NCBI RefSeq assembly: GCF_012928505.1
Contig: NZ_JABBJN010000029.1
Location: 1 to 64,000 of the forward strand
Source of the DNA: Achromobacter sp. Bel
GTDB taxonomy: Bacteria > Pseudomonadota > Gammaproteobacteria > Burkholderiales > Burkholderiaceae_B
Direction of reading: 5' to 3'
Length of the DNA stretch: 64,000 nucleotides
The notes under the pieces were generated by a model that was given only the letters and a program-made list of their open reading frames with translations, was not told the origin of the DNA and did not search any database. Positions 26,549-36,143 of the stretch are shown here, one piece after another; position 1 is the stretch's first letter; each line of letters opens with the position of its first letter. A program made the position numbers and the translations under genes.

Positions 26549-27748
26549 ATGAACCTGATTGAAGAGATTGTTGAACACGCCCCCGCCATCCGGGACATCC
26601 GGCGCGACATCCACGCCCACCCTGAACTGGCGTTCGAGGAAAACCGCACCGCGCAACGGGTAGCCGAGCTGCTGGAGGGCTGGGGCATTGAGTTGCACCG
26701 CGGCTTCGGCAAGACCGGGCTGGTGGGCGTGATCCGCAACGGCACCTCGGCGCGCACGCTGGGGTTGCGCGCCGACATGGACGCATTGCCGATGCAGGAG
26801 GCGAACCAGTTCGCGCATGCCAGCAAGCACGCGGGCGTGATGCACGCCTGCGGCCACGACGGCCACACCGCCATGTTGCTGGGCGCGGCCCAGTATCTGG
26901 CGCGCCATCGTAATTTCGACGGCACCGTCTACCTGATTTTCCAGCCGGCCGAAGAGCGCGGCGGCGGCGCGCGCGAGATGATGCGCGACGGCCTGTTCGA
27001 GCGATTTCCGATGGAGGCCGTGTTCGGCATGCACAACATGCCCGGCATCCCGGAGGGCTGTTTCGCGTCGTCGCCCGGCCCCGTGCTGGCGTCCAACAGC
27101 GAATTCCACGTGACGATACGCGGCAAGGGCGGCCATGCGGCCATGCCGCACCTGGCCGTCGATCCCATACCGGCGGCGGGCCAGATGATCGAAGCGTTCC
27201 AGACCATCATCAGCCGCAACAAGAAGCCGCTGGAGACGGCCGTCATCTCCGTGACCACGTTGCGGGCGGGCGAGGCCGTCAACGTCATCCCCGACACCTG
27301 CGAACTGGGCGGCACGGTGCGCGCTTACACGGCCGAAACGCTGGACCTGATCGAGCGGCGCATGGGCGAGGTGGCGCATCACGTGGCGGCCATGTTCGGC
27401 GCCGAATGCGAATTCGTCTTCACGCGCCACTATCCGTCGACGATCAACCACGAGGCCGAGACGGCCTTCATGCGCGACGCGCTGGCCCAGGTGGTCGGCG
27501 TCGAGCGGCTGCTGGCGCAGACGCCCATCATGGCGGCGGAAGACTTTTCCTTCATGCTGGAAGCGGTGCCCGGCAGCTATTGCTTCATCGGCAACGGCGA
27601 AGGCGGCCATCGCGAAATTGGCCACGGCGAGGGGCCGTGCCTGGTCCACAACACCAGCTATGACTTCAACGACGCGCTGTTGCCGATAGGCGCCAGCGCG
27701 TTCGTAAAGCTGGCCGAGGCCTGGTTCGCGCGGCCGCCGCGCGCCTGA
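26549..27748 (+). CDS. M20 family amidohydrolase (hippurate hydrolase / N-acyl amino acid hydrolase type)
   Basis: A 399-residue zinc amidohydrolase. Motifs in order are IRRDIHAHPELAFEE, LRADMDALPM, MHACGHDGHTAMLLGAAQ (metal ligands), IFQPAEERGGGAREM (catalytic Glu), MHNMPG and IRGKGGHAAMPH (dimerisation domain), and TPIMAAEDFSFMLEAVPG near the end. It would cleave N-acyl amino acids or similar amides. ATG 26549 is the family start. It is convergent with the MHS transporter gene, 39 bp apart. Confidence 0.94.
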   Translation: MNLIEEIVEHAPAIRDIRRDIHAHPELAFEENRTAQRVAELLEGWGIELHRGFGKTGLVGVIRNGTSARTLGLRADMDALPMQEANQFAHASKHAGVMHACGHDGHTAMLLGAAQYLARHRNFDGTVYLIFQPAEERGGGAREMMRDGLFERFPMEAVFGMHNMPGIPEGCFASSPGPVLASNSEFHVTIRGKGGHAAMPHLAVDPIPAAGQMIEAFQTIISRNKKPLETAVISVTTLRAGEAVNVIPDTCELGGTVRAYTAETLDLIERRMGEVAHHVAAMFGAECEFVFTRHYPSTINHEAETAFMRDALAQVVGVERLLAQTPIMAAEDFSFMLEAVPGSYCFIGNGEGGHREIGHGEGPCLVHNTSYDFNDALLPIGASAFVKLAEAWFARPPRA

Positions 27749-27787
27749 GGCGGCGGCCGCGCCTGATCCTTCGGCGCCGCGCCGCGC

Positions 27788-29140
27788 TCAGGCCTTGCGC
27801 AAGCCGGTGCGGGCCAGCGGTGGCGCCGTTTGGCTGGCAGGTTGGCTGGCGGGTTCCTCCGCCGGCCGGCCGCGTCCGATCAGCCATGCGCACAGCGCCG
27901 ACACCCCCCCGGCAAAGAGCACGTACAGGCAGATCAGCCAAGGCTGGCCGCCACCGGTCTTGAGTAGGGCGGTGGCGATGATGGGCGTGATACCGGACGC
28001 GAAGATGCCCGAGAACTGATAGACGAATGAGATGCCGGTGTAGCGCACCTTGGCGTCGAAGAGCTCGCAGAACAGGGCGGCCTCGGGGCCATAGATGGCC
28101 GCGTAGAAGATGCCGAAGGGGATGATGATGGCCAGCCAGATCAGCATCACGCTGCCCTCGCTGTTCAGCATCAGCCAGAAGCCCGGGAAGGACGCCGCGG
28201 CGGTGATGAGCGATCCCCAGAAATAGACGCGCGCGCGGCCGATGCGGTCGGACAGACGGCCGAAGAACGGGATGAAGAAGCACATCACCAGGGCTGCCGC
28301 CATCACGCCGGTCAGCGCCTCGGTCCGCGTGATCTGCACCGTCTGCGTCAGGTACGAGATCGAGAACACGCCGAATACATTGAAGAACACGCCGTCGATA
28401 TAGCGGGCGCCCATGCCCTTGAAGACGTTGCCGGGGTAGCGCTTGAGCATGTCGAAAAACGGGATGCGGCTTTCGGCGTTGCTTTCCTTGACGGCGGTGA
28501 ACTCGGGCGTTTCCTTGATGTTCAGCCGGATGTACATGCCCACCAACACCATGGCCGCAGACGCCAGGAAGGCGATGCGCCAGCCCCAGGCCATGAACTG
28601 CGCGTCCGTCAGCAGGGTGGACAGCAGTGCCACGGTGCCAGACGCCAGGCACAGGCCGATCGCCAGCCCGATCTGCGGCAGCGACGCGTAGAAGCCCTTT
28701 TTGCCCGGCGGCGCGTATTCATAAGCCATCAGCACCGCGCCGCCCCATTCGCCGCCCAGGCCGATGCCCTGGAACACGCGCAGCAGCAGCAACAGGATGG
28801 GCGCCCAGACGCCGATGCTGTCGTAGGTGGGCACCAGGCCGATCAGGAACGTGGACACGCCCATGATCATCAACGTCATCACCAGCATGCTTTTGCGGCC
28901 GATGCGGTCGCCGAAATGGCCGAAGATCAGGCCACCCAGCGGCCGCGTCACGAAGCCCACCGCGAACGTGGTGTAGGCCAACATGGTCGAGACCAGCGGG
29001 TCGCCCGTGGGAAAGTACAGCTTGTTGAACACGATGCCCGCCACGACGCCGTAGAGGAAAAAGTCGTACCACTCGATCGTGGCGCCGATCAGCGACGCGG
29101 TGACGACACGGCGTACCGCGGCTTCATTTTGCTTGGCCAT
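27788..29140 (-). CDS. MFS transporter, metabolite:H+ symporter (MHS) family
   Basis: A 450-residue inner-membrane transporter with about 12 helices. The MHS signatures are ASLIGATIEWYDFFLYG, TRPLGGLIFGHFGDRIGRKSMLVMTL and LGGEWGGAVLMAYEYAP. Family members import organic acids, osmolytes or shikimate-like compounds. ATG 29138-29140 has AAGGAG upstream. It lies 76 bp downstream of the GMC oxidoreductase gene in the same direction and probably supplies its substrate or a related compound. Confidence 0.93.
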   Translation of the reverse strand: MAKQNEAAVRRVVTASLIGATIEWYDFFLYGVVAGIVFNKLYFPTGDPLVSTMLAYTTFAVGFVTRPLGGLIFGHFGDRIGRKSMLVMTLMIMGVSTFLIGLVPTYDSIGVWAPILLLLLRVFQGIGLGGEWGGAVLMAYEYAPPGKKGFYASLPQIGLAIGLCLASGTVALLSTLLTDAQFMAWGWRIAFLASAAMVLVGMYIRLNIKETPEFTAVKESNAESRIPFFDMLKRYPGNVFKGMGARYIDGVFFNVFGVFSISYLTQTVQITRTEALTGVMAAALVMCFFIPFFGRLSDRIGRARVYFWGSLITAAASFPGFWLMLNSEGSVMLIWLAIIIPFGIFYAAIYGPEAALFCELFDAKVRYTGISFVYQFSGIFASGITPIIATALLKTGGGQPWLICLYVLFAGGVSALCAWLIGRGRPAEEPASQPASQTAPPLARTGLRKA

Positions 29141-29216
29141 TCCAGTCTCCTTTGATGGGGGGGCGGGGCACTCTGCGTTGCCGCTCGCCATGCTTTCCTG
29201 CGGGGTTTCTTACGCG

Positions 29217-30854
29217 TTACGCGGCGACCCGTTCGGCCTGCCGCCGCGTTTCCTTCATATCCTCCAGCATGAAGCCGGCCGCGCGTTCGGCCAGCATCAC
29301 GACGGGCGCGTTGGTATTGCCGGACACCAGGGTCGGCATGATGGAGCAATCCACCACCCGCAGACCGGCCACGCCATGCACGCGCAAGCGTTCGTCCACC
29401 ACGGCCATCGGGTCGCTGCGCGGCCCCATCTTGGCCGTGCCGGAAGGGTGGAAGATAGTGGCGCCGTACTCCCGGCAGAAGTGCAGGATCTCGTCATCCG
29501 TGCGCACATCGGGCCCCGGGCGGAACTCCCGCTTCATCAGCCCGGCCAGGGGTTCGGTCGCGGCCAACCGGCGCGCGTACTTGACGGCCGCAACCGTCAT
29601 GCGCCGGTCCAGCTCGGTGGACAGGTAATTGGGCTGCATGGACGGCGCCTCGAACGGGTCCGCGCTGCGCAACCGGACCTGGCCGCGCGAAGACGGGCGC
29701 AACTGGCAGACCGAATACGTGCATCCTGAGAAGGGATGCACCTTGCCGCCGGCCAGGTCCGCCGACAGCGTCGCGAAATGGAACTGGGTGTCGGGCGTGC
29801 GGCTGGCCGGGTCCACCCGGCAGAACAGGCCCCCCTGGTTGATGCCGACCGCCAGCGGCCCGCTGCGAAACAGCAGCCATTGCAGCCCCATGCGGGCCCG
29901 GCCCGCCAGCGTGCGCAGCTGGTCGTTGGTGGTGATGGGCTGCGTCGTTTCGTAGATCAGCCTTATCTGTAGATGGTCTTGCAGGTTTTCGCCCACGCCC
30001 GGCAGATCCCGCACCACGCCGATGCCGAATTGCCGCAGCAGCGCGGCCGGCCCGACGCCGGACAATTGCAGCAACTGCGGTGACTGTAGCGCGCCCGCGC
30101 ACAGCACGACTTCGCGCCTTGCCCGCAGGTTGCGGACCTGGCCGTCTTGCCGATACCGCACGCCGCAGGCGCGGCTGCCTTCGAACAGGATGGCCATCGT
30201 GTGGGCGCCGGTTTCCACGCGCAGGTTAGGGCGCCCTTCGGCCGGGCGCAGATAGGCCACTGCCGTCGAACAGCGCCGGCCGTTACGCGTGGTCAACTGG
30301 TAGTAGCCGACGCCTTCCTGGTCACCCGTGTTGAAGTCCTGGACGTGCGGCACCGCTTGCGCGCCGGCCGCCGCGATCATGGCTTCAACCAGCGGATGGG
30401 GCGTCTTGATGGAGGTGGCGTTCAAGGGGCCGTCCACGCCCCGGGTCGGCCCTGCGCCCAGGTCGTTGTTTTCCAGCTTGCGGAAGGCGGGCAGGCAGTC
30501 GTCCCAGCCCCAGCCGGGATTGCCGGCGCGGGCCCAGGCATCGTAATCCTGCCGCTGGCCCCGAATGTAGATCAGCCCGTTGATGGCGCTGGAGCCTCCC
30601 AAGGTGCGGCCCCGCGGCCAGTAGATGCGCCGGCCCAGCATGTTGGGATCGGGATCGGTGTAGTAACCCCAGTTCACCCCCTTATGGAACATCGTCTTGC
30701 CGTACCCGATGGGAATGTGTATCCACGGATAGCGGTCCCTGGGGCCCGCTTCCAGCAGACAGACGGACAGCGCGCCGTCGGCGCTCAGCCGGTTGGCCAT
30801 CACGCATCCGGCCGAGCCGGCGCCAACCACGATGACATCCACGGTGTCGGACAT
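29217..30854 (-). CDS. GMC family FAD-dependent oxidoreductase (choline/alcohol dehydrogenase-like)
   Basis: A 545-residue flavoenzyme that oxidises a primary alcohol. The FAD dinucleotide-binding motif is VIVVGAGSAGCVMANRLS at residues about 6-23. GMC signatures are PRGRTLGGSSAINGLIYIRG and GALQSPQLLQLSGVGP. The catalytic His region is YGATIFHPSGTAKMG, and the C-terminal LRVVDCSIMPTLVSGNTNAPV is conserved. Start ATG 30854 was chosen. It is divergent from the IclR gene at 31054 and upstream of the MHS transporter; the three probably form one catabolic unit. Confidence 0.94.
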   Translation of the reverse strand: MSDTVDVIVVGAGSAGCVMANRLSADGALSVCLLEAGPRDRYPWIHIPIGYGKTMFHKGVNWGYYTDPDPNMLGRRIYWPRGRTLGGSSAINGLIYIRGQRQDYDAWARAGNPGWGWDDCLPAFRKLENNDLGAGPTRGVDGPLNATSIKTPHPLVEAMIAAAGAQAVPHVQDFNTGDQEGVGYYQLTTRNGRRCSTAVAYLRPAEGRPNLRVETGAHTMAILFEGSRACGVRYRQDGQVRNLRARREVVLCAGALQSPQLLQLSGVGPAALLRQFGIGVVRDLPGVGENLQDHLQIRLIYETTQPITTNDQLRTLAGRARMGLQWLLFRSGPLAVGINQGGLFCRVDPASRTPDTQFHFATLSADLAGGKVHPFSGCTYSVCQLRPSSRGQVRLRSADPFEAPSMQPNYLSTELDRRMTVAAVKYARRLAATEPLAGLMKREFRPGPDVRTDDEILHFCREYGATIFHPSGTAKMGPRSDPMAVVDERLRVHGVAGLRVVDCSIMPTLVSGNTNAPVVMLAERAAGFMLEDMKETRRQAERVAA

Positions 30855-31053
30855 ATTGCCTTGTCTCCCTGTTGTCGTCCGCCTGCGCCACATCGGCAGG
30901 ACGGCGCGTTTTCCCTGCTTGCTGCGGCGGGGCGCACTTATATACTGGGGCGATCCCGGCTGCGGCCAGAGACGCGGCGTTCAGTTGGGGATCTGTGGCG
31001 ATTCTAGGAAGCGGGCGCGTCGCGCAAAGCACAACACGCGCGGGGACGGCAAA

Positions 31054-31911
31054 ATGGAACGGAACATGCAACTTCGGTTTCAAAATCGCAGTGCAGCATC
31101 GGTGCAGGCACCTGCCGGCGCATCGGCCGACACGCCCGCCGTGCAGCAGGAGTCCGCGCGGTCGCTGCGCGCCCTGGTGGTCCTGGAGCATCTGGCGCGG
31201 GCTCAGCATCCGCCCACGCTGGCGCAGTTGGCCCAGCGGCTGGACATGCCAAAGACGACGCTGATGCGCTTATTGGCCGCCATGCAGCGCGCCGGCTTCG
31301 TCGCCGCGACGCCAACCGAACATGGGTTTGTGCCGGGACCCCAAGCGACGTCGCTGGCGTTGTCCACCTTGCGCGCCTCGGCGTTCACGCGGGCGTGCCG
31401 CGCCGTGCTGGCGCAATTGGCCGGCACGCTGGGCGAAACCTGCAACCTGACCGCACCGGACGGCGACCGCGTGATCTATATGGAACGCGTGGAAACCACC
31501 GAGCCGTTGCGGCTGTTCTTCGCAGTGGGCAGCCATGTGCCGATGCACTGCACGGCCAGCGGCAAACTGTTCCTGGCATCCATGAACCGATTGGAGCGCG
31601 GCCGCGTGCTGGCCCGCCTGCCGCTGACGCGCAACACGCCGCGTACCTTGACCGATCTGGCACAGCTGGAAGAGGAACTGGAACGGCTGGCGGCGCGCGG
31701 CATTGGCATCGACAACGAGGAATTCGTCCGCGGCATGAGCGCGGTGGCGGTGCCGGTCAAGGATGCCGAGGACAGGGTGGTGGCGGCGGTGGCCTGCCAT
31801 GCGCCGACCGCGCGCGTCATGCTCGATGACCTGCTGCGGGCGGTGCCGGTGCTGCAGCGCGCGGCGCAATCGTTGCACGAGGTGCTGGCGCAGCATCGGC
31901 CGGGGGGCTGA
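31054..31911 (+). CDS. IclR family transcriptional regulator
   Basis: A 285-residue IclR protein. After a 35-residue flexible lead, the winged HTH is at about residues 36-95 (RSLRALVVLEHLARAQHPPTLAQLAQRLDMPKTTLMRLLAAMQRAGFV). The effector domain contains CNLTAPDGDRVIYMERVE, GSHVPMHCTASGKLFLA and GIGIDNEEFVRGMSAVAVPV. It starts at ATG 31054; an ATG 12 bases later is possible. The divergent position suggests it controls the GMC/MHS pair. Confidence 0.92.
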   Translation: MERNMQLRFQNRSAASVQAPAGASADTPAVQQESARSLRALVVLEHLARAQHPPTLAQLAQRLDMPKTTLMRLLAAMQRAGFVAATPTEHGFVPGPQATSLALSTLRASAFTRACRAVLAQLAGTLGETCNLTAPDGDRVIYMERVETTEPLRLFFAVGSHVPMHCTASGKLFLASMNRLERGRVLARLPLTRNTPRTLTDLAQLEEELERLAARGIGIDNEEFVRGMSAVAVPVKDAEDRVVAAVACHAPTARVMLDDLLRAVPVLQRAAQSLHEVLAQHRPGG

Positions 31912-32005
31912 GGCAGCGCGTACGGCCGTTTCGGGCCAAGAGCGGCCCCTCGCGTATCGATGTGCAGCCCCGCTGGCGAGTGCAACCGCTGCAGCGATCC
32001 TCGGC

Positions 32006-34297
32006 TCAGGCGATCTTGCGGACGGGAAGGGTGCGAATGCGCTTGCCCGTCGCGGCGAAGATCGCATTGCACAGGGCGGGCGCCACGGGCGGCACCGGCG
32101 GTTCACCCACGCCACCCGGCGGCAGCGCGTGGTCGTCGTTGACCAGGTGCGTGCGGATCACGCGCGGCGAGGCGTTGTGGCGCAGCACCTCGTAGTCGTG
32201 GAAATTGCTTTGCTTGACCCGGCCTTTTTCGAATGTGATTTCGCTGATCAGCGCCAGGCTCAGTCCCATTATGGCGCCGCCTTCCATTTGCGCGCGGATG
32301 CGCTCGGGGTTGATCTGCGGGCCGCAGTCCATGGCCATGTCCACGGCCACGACGCGGACCTCGCCCTTGTCGTCCACCGCCACCTCGACCACGGTGGCCG
32401 TGTAGCTCATGAAGCTGTAGCAGAAGGCCAGCCCCAGGCCGTGCCCCTTGGGCAGGGTGCGGCCCCAGCCGGCGCCCTTGCAGGCAGCCTCGATCACGCC
32501 GCGCAGGCGGCCGGTGTCGTAGGGGTAGCGTTCGGGCGATTCGGTGTAGTTCCACGTGTCGGCCAGCGTGCCGGGGTCGATCTGGCGGGCCGGGCCGATG
32601 AGGTCCAGCGCAAATGCCTGCGGATCCTTGCCCGCGCGGTGCGCCAGCTCGTCGATGAAGCACTGGGCCGCGAAGGCATGGGGAATGTTGGCGACGGACC
32701 GGAACCATCCGATGCGGGCATGGGCTTCAACTTCGGCGGTTTCCACGCGCACATTCGGAATGCGGTAGGGCATGTTGATCGCCGACATTGCGGACTCGAA
32801 CATCTGCTGGCCCTTTGCGCCTTCCTCGAACAGCGAGGCAATGGTGGGGGCGGCGCTGCGGTGTAGCCAGGACTGGACCTGTCCTTGCGCATCCATGACG
32901 GCTTCCAGGCGCTCCACCGACACAGTGTGCAAATAGTCGTGATGGATGTCGTCCTCGCGCGTCCAGACCAGCTTGACCGGCGTGCCGGCGGGCATGGCGC
33001 TGGCGACGATGGCGGCTTCGTCCACGAAGTCGGGTTTGGACTTGCGGCCGAATCCGCCGCCCAGCAGCAGCACGTTGACCTTGACGTTGGCGGGATCCAG
33101 TTTAAGGCGGGCCGCCACGGCGTCGCGGGCCGCGACCGGATTCTGAATGGACGTCCAGACCTCGGCGTGGCCGCCCTGGATCTGCACGGTGGCGGCGGGC
33201 GGCTCCATCGACGCGTGGGCCAGGTGCGGCACGTAGTATTCCGCGGCCAGGCGTTCGGCTTCTGGCGCCTTGGCCCAGGCATTTGCGGCGTCGCCCTGGT
33301 TGCGTATCGTCTTGCCGGGCGCGCGCGCCGCGGCCTGCAGCGTCTGGTGGTACGCGACGGAGTCATAGCTGCCGTTCGGGCCATCATCCCATTCGATCTG
33401 GAGCGCATCGCGCCCCTGGCGGGCGGCCCAGGTGTTACGCGCGACGACGGCCACGCCCCCTAGCGGCTGGAACGCCGGCGCGCCTTGCATGGCGGGAATC
33501 TCGACGACCTTCAGCACGCCGGGCACGGCGAGCGCCTTGGTGCTGTCCACGCGCCGCAGCTTGCCGCCCACGACGGGGGGGCGCGCCACGACTGCATAGA
33601 CCATGCCGGGCAGGCGCATGTCCATGCCATAGGTCGCCTGGCCTTTGCCGATGGCTTCAAGGTCGACAAGGCGAACCTGTTCCTTGCCGATGTAGCGGAA
33701 CTCGGACCTGGCCTTGAGCTTGAGGGCGTCGCCCGCCGGCACGGGCTGCCGGGCCGCGGCTGCCGCCAGGTCGCCATAGGGCAGGCGCCGCCCCGTTGGC
33801 AGATGCAGCACTTCGTGCTGATCGGCCTTGACCTCGCCAAGGGGCACCGCCCAACGCGCCGCGGCAGCGGCTTCGAGCATCTGGCGGGCCGCCGCGCCCA
33901 CGCGCCGCATCGGCAGCAGAAAGTGGCGCATGCTGCGCGAACCGTCCACGTTCTGGTTGCCGTAGCGCGCTTCGTCCGCGGGTGCCTGGATGACGGTCAC
34001 GCGCTCCCAGCGCGCTTCCATTTCGTCGGCCACTACCATGGGTAGGCTGGTGCGCACGCCCGTGCCCATTTCGGCGCGGTGCGCCACGATGGTGACGGCG
34101 CCATCGGCGGCGATGCTGACGAAGACGAGCGGGTCATCCACGGTACCCCCGGGCATGCCGTCGGCGCCGTATTTCTGAGCGGCGGCGTTGGCGGCCACCG
34201 CTGTCGTGATCCATCCCTTTGCGGTGACGGCCAGCGTCAGCGCACCCAAGCTGCCCTGGAGGAAGGTGCGGCGCGAGCGTTGAACGTCGGCGTTCAT
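32006..34297 (-). CDS. Molybdenum hydroxylase large subunit (isoquinoline 1-oxidoreductase beta-like, xanthine dehydrogenase family)
   Basis: A 763-residue molybdopterin-binding subunit. The N-terminal Tat signal is QRSRRTFLQGSLGALTLAV, so it is exported folded. The two Mo-cofactor domains include LLLGGGFGRKSKPDFVDEAAIVA and the C-terminal PPGGVGEPPVPPVAPALCNAIFAATGKR, where Glu of GVGEP is the catalytic base. The Mo-bis-cofactor family includes isoquinoline and nicotinate-type hydroxylases. It overlaps the Fe-S subunit stop codon by ATGA. Neither a FAD subunit nor a cytochrome subunit is adjacent. The true substrate is unknown. Confidence 0.92.
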   Translation of the reverse strand: MNADVQRSRRTFLQGSLGALTLAVTAKGWITTAVAANAAAQKYGADGMPGGTVDDPLVFVSIAADGAVTIVAHRAEMGTGVRTSLPMVVADEMEARWERVTVIQAPADEARYGNQNVDGSRSMRHFLLPMRRVGAAARQMLEAAAAARWAVPLGEVKADQHEVLHLPTGRRLPYGDLAAAAARQPVPAGDALKLKARSEFRYIGKEQVRLVDLEAIGKGQATYGMDMRLPGMVYAVVARPPVVGGKLRRVDSTKALAVPGVLKVVEIPAMQGAPAFQPLGGVAVVARNTWAARQGRDALQIEWDDGPNGSYDSVAYHQTLQAAARAPGKTIRNQGDAANAWAKAPEAERLAAEYYVPHLAHASMEPPAATVQIQGGHAEVWTSIQNPVAARDAVAARLKLDPANVKVNVLLLGGGFGRKSKPDFVDEAAIVASAMPAGTPVKLVWTREDDIHHDYLHTVSVERLEAVMDAQGQVQSWLHRSAAPTIASLFEEGAKGQQMFESAMSAINMPYRIPNVRVETAEVEAHARIGWFRSVANIPHAFAAQCFIDELAHRAGKDPQAFALDLIGPARQIDPGTLADTWNYTESPERYPYDTGRLRGVIEAACKGAGWGRTLPKGHGLGLAFCYSFMSYTATVVEVAVDDKGEVRVVAVDMAMDCGPQINPERIRAQMEGGAIMGLSLALISEITFEKGRVKQSNFHDYEVLRHNASPRVIRTHLVNDDHALPPGGVGEPPVPPVAPALCNAIFAATGKRIRTLPVRKIA

Positions 34298-34767
34298 TGC
34301 GTGCCTCCTTGGGCGAGGCGGGCCGCGGCCTGCTGGATGGCCGCCAGGATGCGCGGGTACGTGCCGCAGCGGCAGATGTTGCCGCTCATTGCGTCCGCGA
34401 TCTCTTGTTCGGTGGGCCGTGGCGTGACCTTGAGAAGGCTCACCGCCGTCATGATTTGGCCCGCCTGGCAGTAGCCGCATTGCGCGACATTGTTGGTAAG
34501 CCAGGCGTCCTGCACTGCCCGGCCGACAAGGTCCCCCTCCATGCCTTCAATGGTCGATATCTGCCGGCCCGTTGCCACGGAAACCGGCGTGAGACAGGAT
34601 CGGATGGCCGTGCCGTCCACATGGACCGTACAGGCGCCGCACATCGCCATGCCGCAACCGAACTTGGTGCCGGTCATGCCCAGCTCGTCGCGCAGGACCC
34701 ATAGGATCGGCATGTCGTCCGGAACGTTGACTTCCTTGGTCTGGCCGTTGATTTGCAGTTGGGTCAT
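34294..34767 (-). CDS. Molybdenum hydroxylase small subunit, 2x[2Fe-2S] (IorA-like)
   Basis: A 157-residue ferredoxin-like subunit. The N-terminal plant-type [2Fe-2S] cluster uses C38, C43, C46 and C58 (FGCGMAMCGACTVHVDG...SC). The second cluster uses C97, C100, C132 and C134 (QCGYCQAGQ...NICRCG). It transfers electrons from the molybdenum site of the large subunit encoded immediately downstream. ATG 34767 has AGGA 8 bases upstream. It lacks a signal of its own and would be co-exported with the Tat-bearing partner. Confidence 0.95.
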   Translation of the reverse strand: MTQLQINGQTKEVNVPDDMPILWVLRDELGMTGTKFGCGMAMCGACTVHVDGTAIRSCLTPVSVATGRQISTIEGMEGDLVGRAVQDAWLTNNVAQCGYCQAGQIMTAVSLLKVTPRPTEQEIADAMSGNICRCGTYPRILAAIQQAAARLAQGGTQ

Positions 34768-35092
34768 AGCGGAGTCCTGAGGGAGGCCCGACAAGCTTGC
34801 CGTGCCGCGGGTGGCGGGAACGATGTCATCAGACTGGCATTTTGCCCAAAAAATCTGGGTGCATCTATTGGTCAGGTAAATAAGCCAGATAAGGGCCGGT
34901 TACCCCTGTACAAAAAGGCCCGCGTGTGGACCTTGTAGCGACGATGCCGTCCACACTTTACGATCGAAATAGTTAGAGGACAAGATCGAAATACCGGCAA
35001 TCACTGGGACAAGAAATTCACCAATGCTTGGGGGGTTCCTTGTAAATTGAAGGGGTCCAGCGATACTTGCCACCTCAATATTTGGAGTTCAT
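34768..35092. other. 325-bp intergenic region with an inverted repeat and a phased direct repeat
   Basis: No supported gene lies here. An 8-bp perfect inverted repeat, GTGTGGAC (34924-34931) and GTCCACAC (34949-34956), has a 17-bp loop. Just downstream a 10-bp direct repeat GATCGAAATA occurs at 34962-34971 and 34984-34993, starts exactly 22 bp apart (two helical turns). The final GGAG before 35093 is the LysE ribosome site. The repeats may be binding sites for a regulator of the LysE gene or the molybdenum hydroxylase genes. Confidence 0.5.
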
Positions 35093-35731
35093 ATGCTTCC
35101 CGACATGCCTTTGCTCCTGGCTTTTGTTGGCGCCAGCCTGGTGTTGGCTATCACCCCCGGACCCGCCGTCGTCTACATCGTGGCCCGTACTTTGGCGCAG
35201 GGTCGCGCATCCGGTCTTGCATCGGTACTGGGCGTCGCGCTTGGCAATTTCTCTAATGCATTGGGAGCCGCGCTGGGGCTGGCCGCCTTGTTCGCCGTGT
35301 CATCAGCCGCTTTCACCGCCGTGAAGTGGGCCGGCGCCGCCTACCTCGTCTATCTGGGTATCCGGATGTGGAGGACGACGTTGCCAGGCGCGGACGCAAC
35401 GCCGCAGGTGCTGGCGCAGCCCTCGTGGCGTGTCTTTCGAGACGGCTTCATGGTCGCGCTGTTGAACCCCAAAACCACCTTGTTCTTCGCCGCCTTCCTG
35501 CCCCAGTTCATGGACGCTCACGGCAACCCGCTGATGCAGACCGTTGCGCTCGGGGGTGTTTTCGTGGGTATCGCTTGCTGCACCGACGTCATCTACGTGC
35601 TGATGGCAAGTCTTGTCGCTCCACGCCTGAGACGGGCTGCATGGGGCGGCCGCTGGGGTAACCGGCTCGCGGGAACATCATTCATCGGTTTGGGCGTGCT
35701 CACGGCCTTGGGCACGCGCCCGGCGCGCTGA
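35093..35731 (+). CDS. LysE/RhtB family exporter
   Basis: A 212-residue inner-membrane exporter with about six helices. Hallmarks are FVGASLVLAITPGPAVVYIVARTLAQGRASGLASVLGVALGN near the N-terminus and FRDGFMVALLNPKTTLFFAAFLPQF in the middle. Family members export amino acids (Lys, Thr, homoserine, Leu). The ATG has GGAG 7 bases upstream. It is convergent with the ArsR gene, 83 bp apart. Confidence 0.93.
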   Translation: MLPDMPLLLAFVGASLVLAITPGPAVVYIVARTLAQGRASGLASVLGVALGNFSNALGAALGLAALFAVSSAAFTAVKWAGAAYLVYLGIRMWRTTLPGADATPQVLAQPSWRVFRDGFMVALLNPKTTLFFAAFLPQFMDAHGNPLMQTVALGGVFVGIACCTDVIYVLMASLVAPRLRRAAWGGRWGNRLAGTSFIGLGVLTALGTRPAR

Positions 35732-35814
35732 CGCGCTATCTCATCCGCGCCGAATGACGGTTCCTGGCCCGGAGAGGGGCCCTTGCAGATGCCCGTCTCC
35801 GGCCCGAAATGGAC

Positions 35815-36129
35815 CTATGCTGGAGTCGACAATTGTTGTTGCAACCATGCCAGGTAGTCTTGGATCACCGCTTCATTCCTTTTGCAGTATGACCATTTCT
35901 GATGCTTGCGAACGGTGATGAATCCTGCCTGCTTCAGGATATCCAGATGCCTGCTTACAGTCGGCTGCGATATGTCCATTGCCTCGGCGATCAAAGTCAT
36001 GCAGACCCCGAATTCCTCGGGGTCTGCTGACCACTGATGTCCGAAGTGTTTTTTCGCGTCGGCTAAATGCCGCAACACAGACATACGGACTTCGCTGGCC
36101 ATGGCCTTAATTTGCATTGAGCGGTTCAT
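35815..36129 (-). CDS. ArsR family transcriptional regulator
   Basis: A 104-residue winged HTH repressor. The recognition region is MTLIAEAMDISQPTVSRHLDILKQAGFITVRKHQKWSYCKRNE. Three cysteines/histidines are scattered but no classical CxC metal site is seen, so an organic or redox signal is possible. Its start is 15 bp from a perfect 18-bp palindrome (36144-36161), and a TATACT -10-like box reads leftward just before the start codon. It is divergent from the broken hydrolase gene at 36178, the probable target. Confidence 0.9.
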   Translation of the reverse strand: MNRSMQIKAMASEVRMSVLRHLADAKKHFGHQWSADPEEFGVCMTLIAEAMDISQPTVSRHLDILKQAGFITVRKHQKWSYCKRNEAVIQDYLAWLQQQLSTPA

Positions 36130-36143
36130 CCATCTAGTATATC

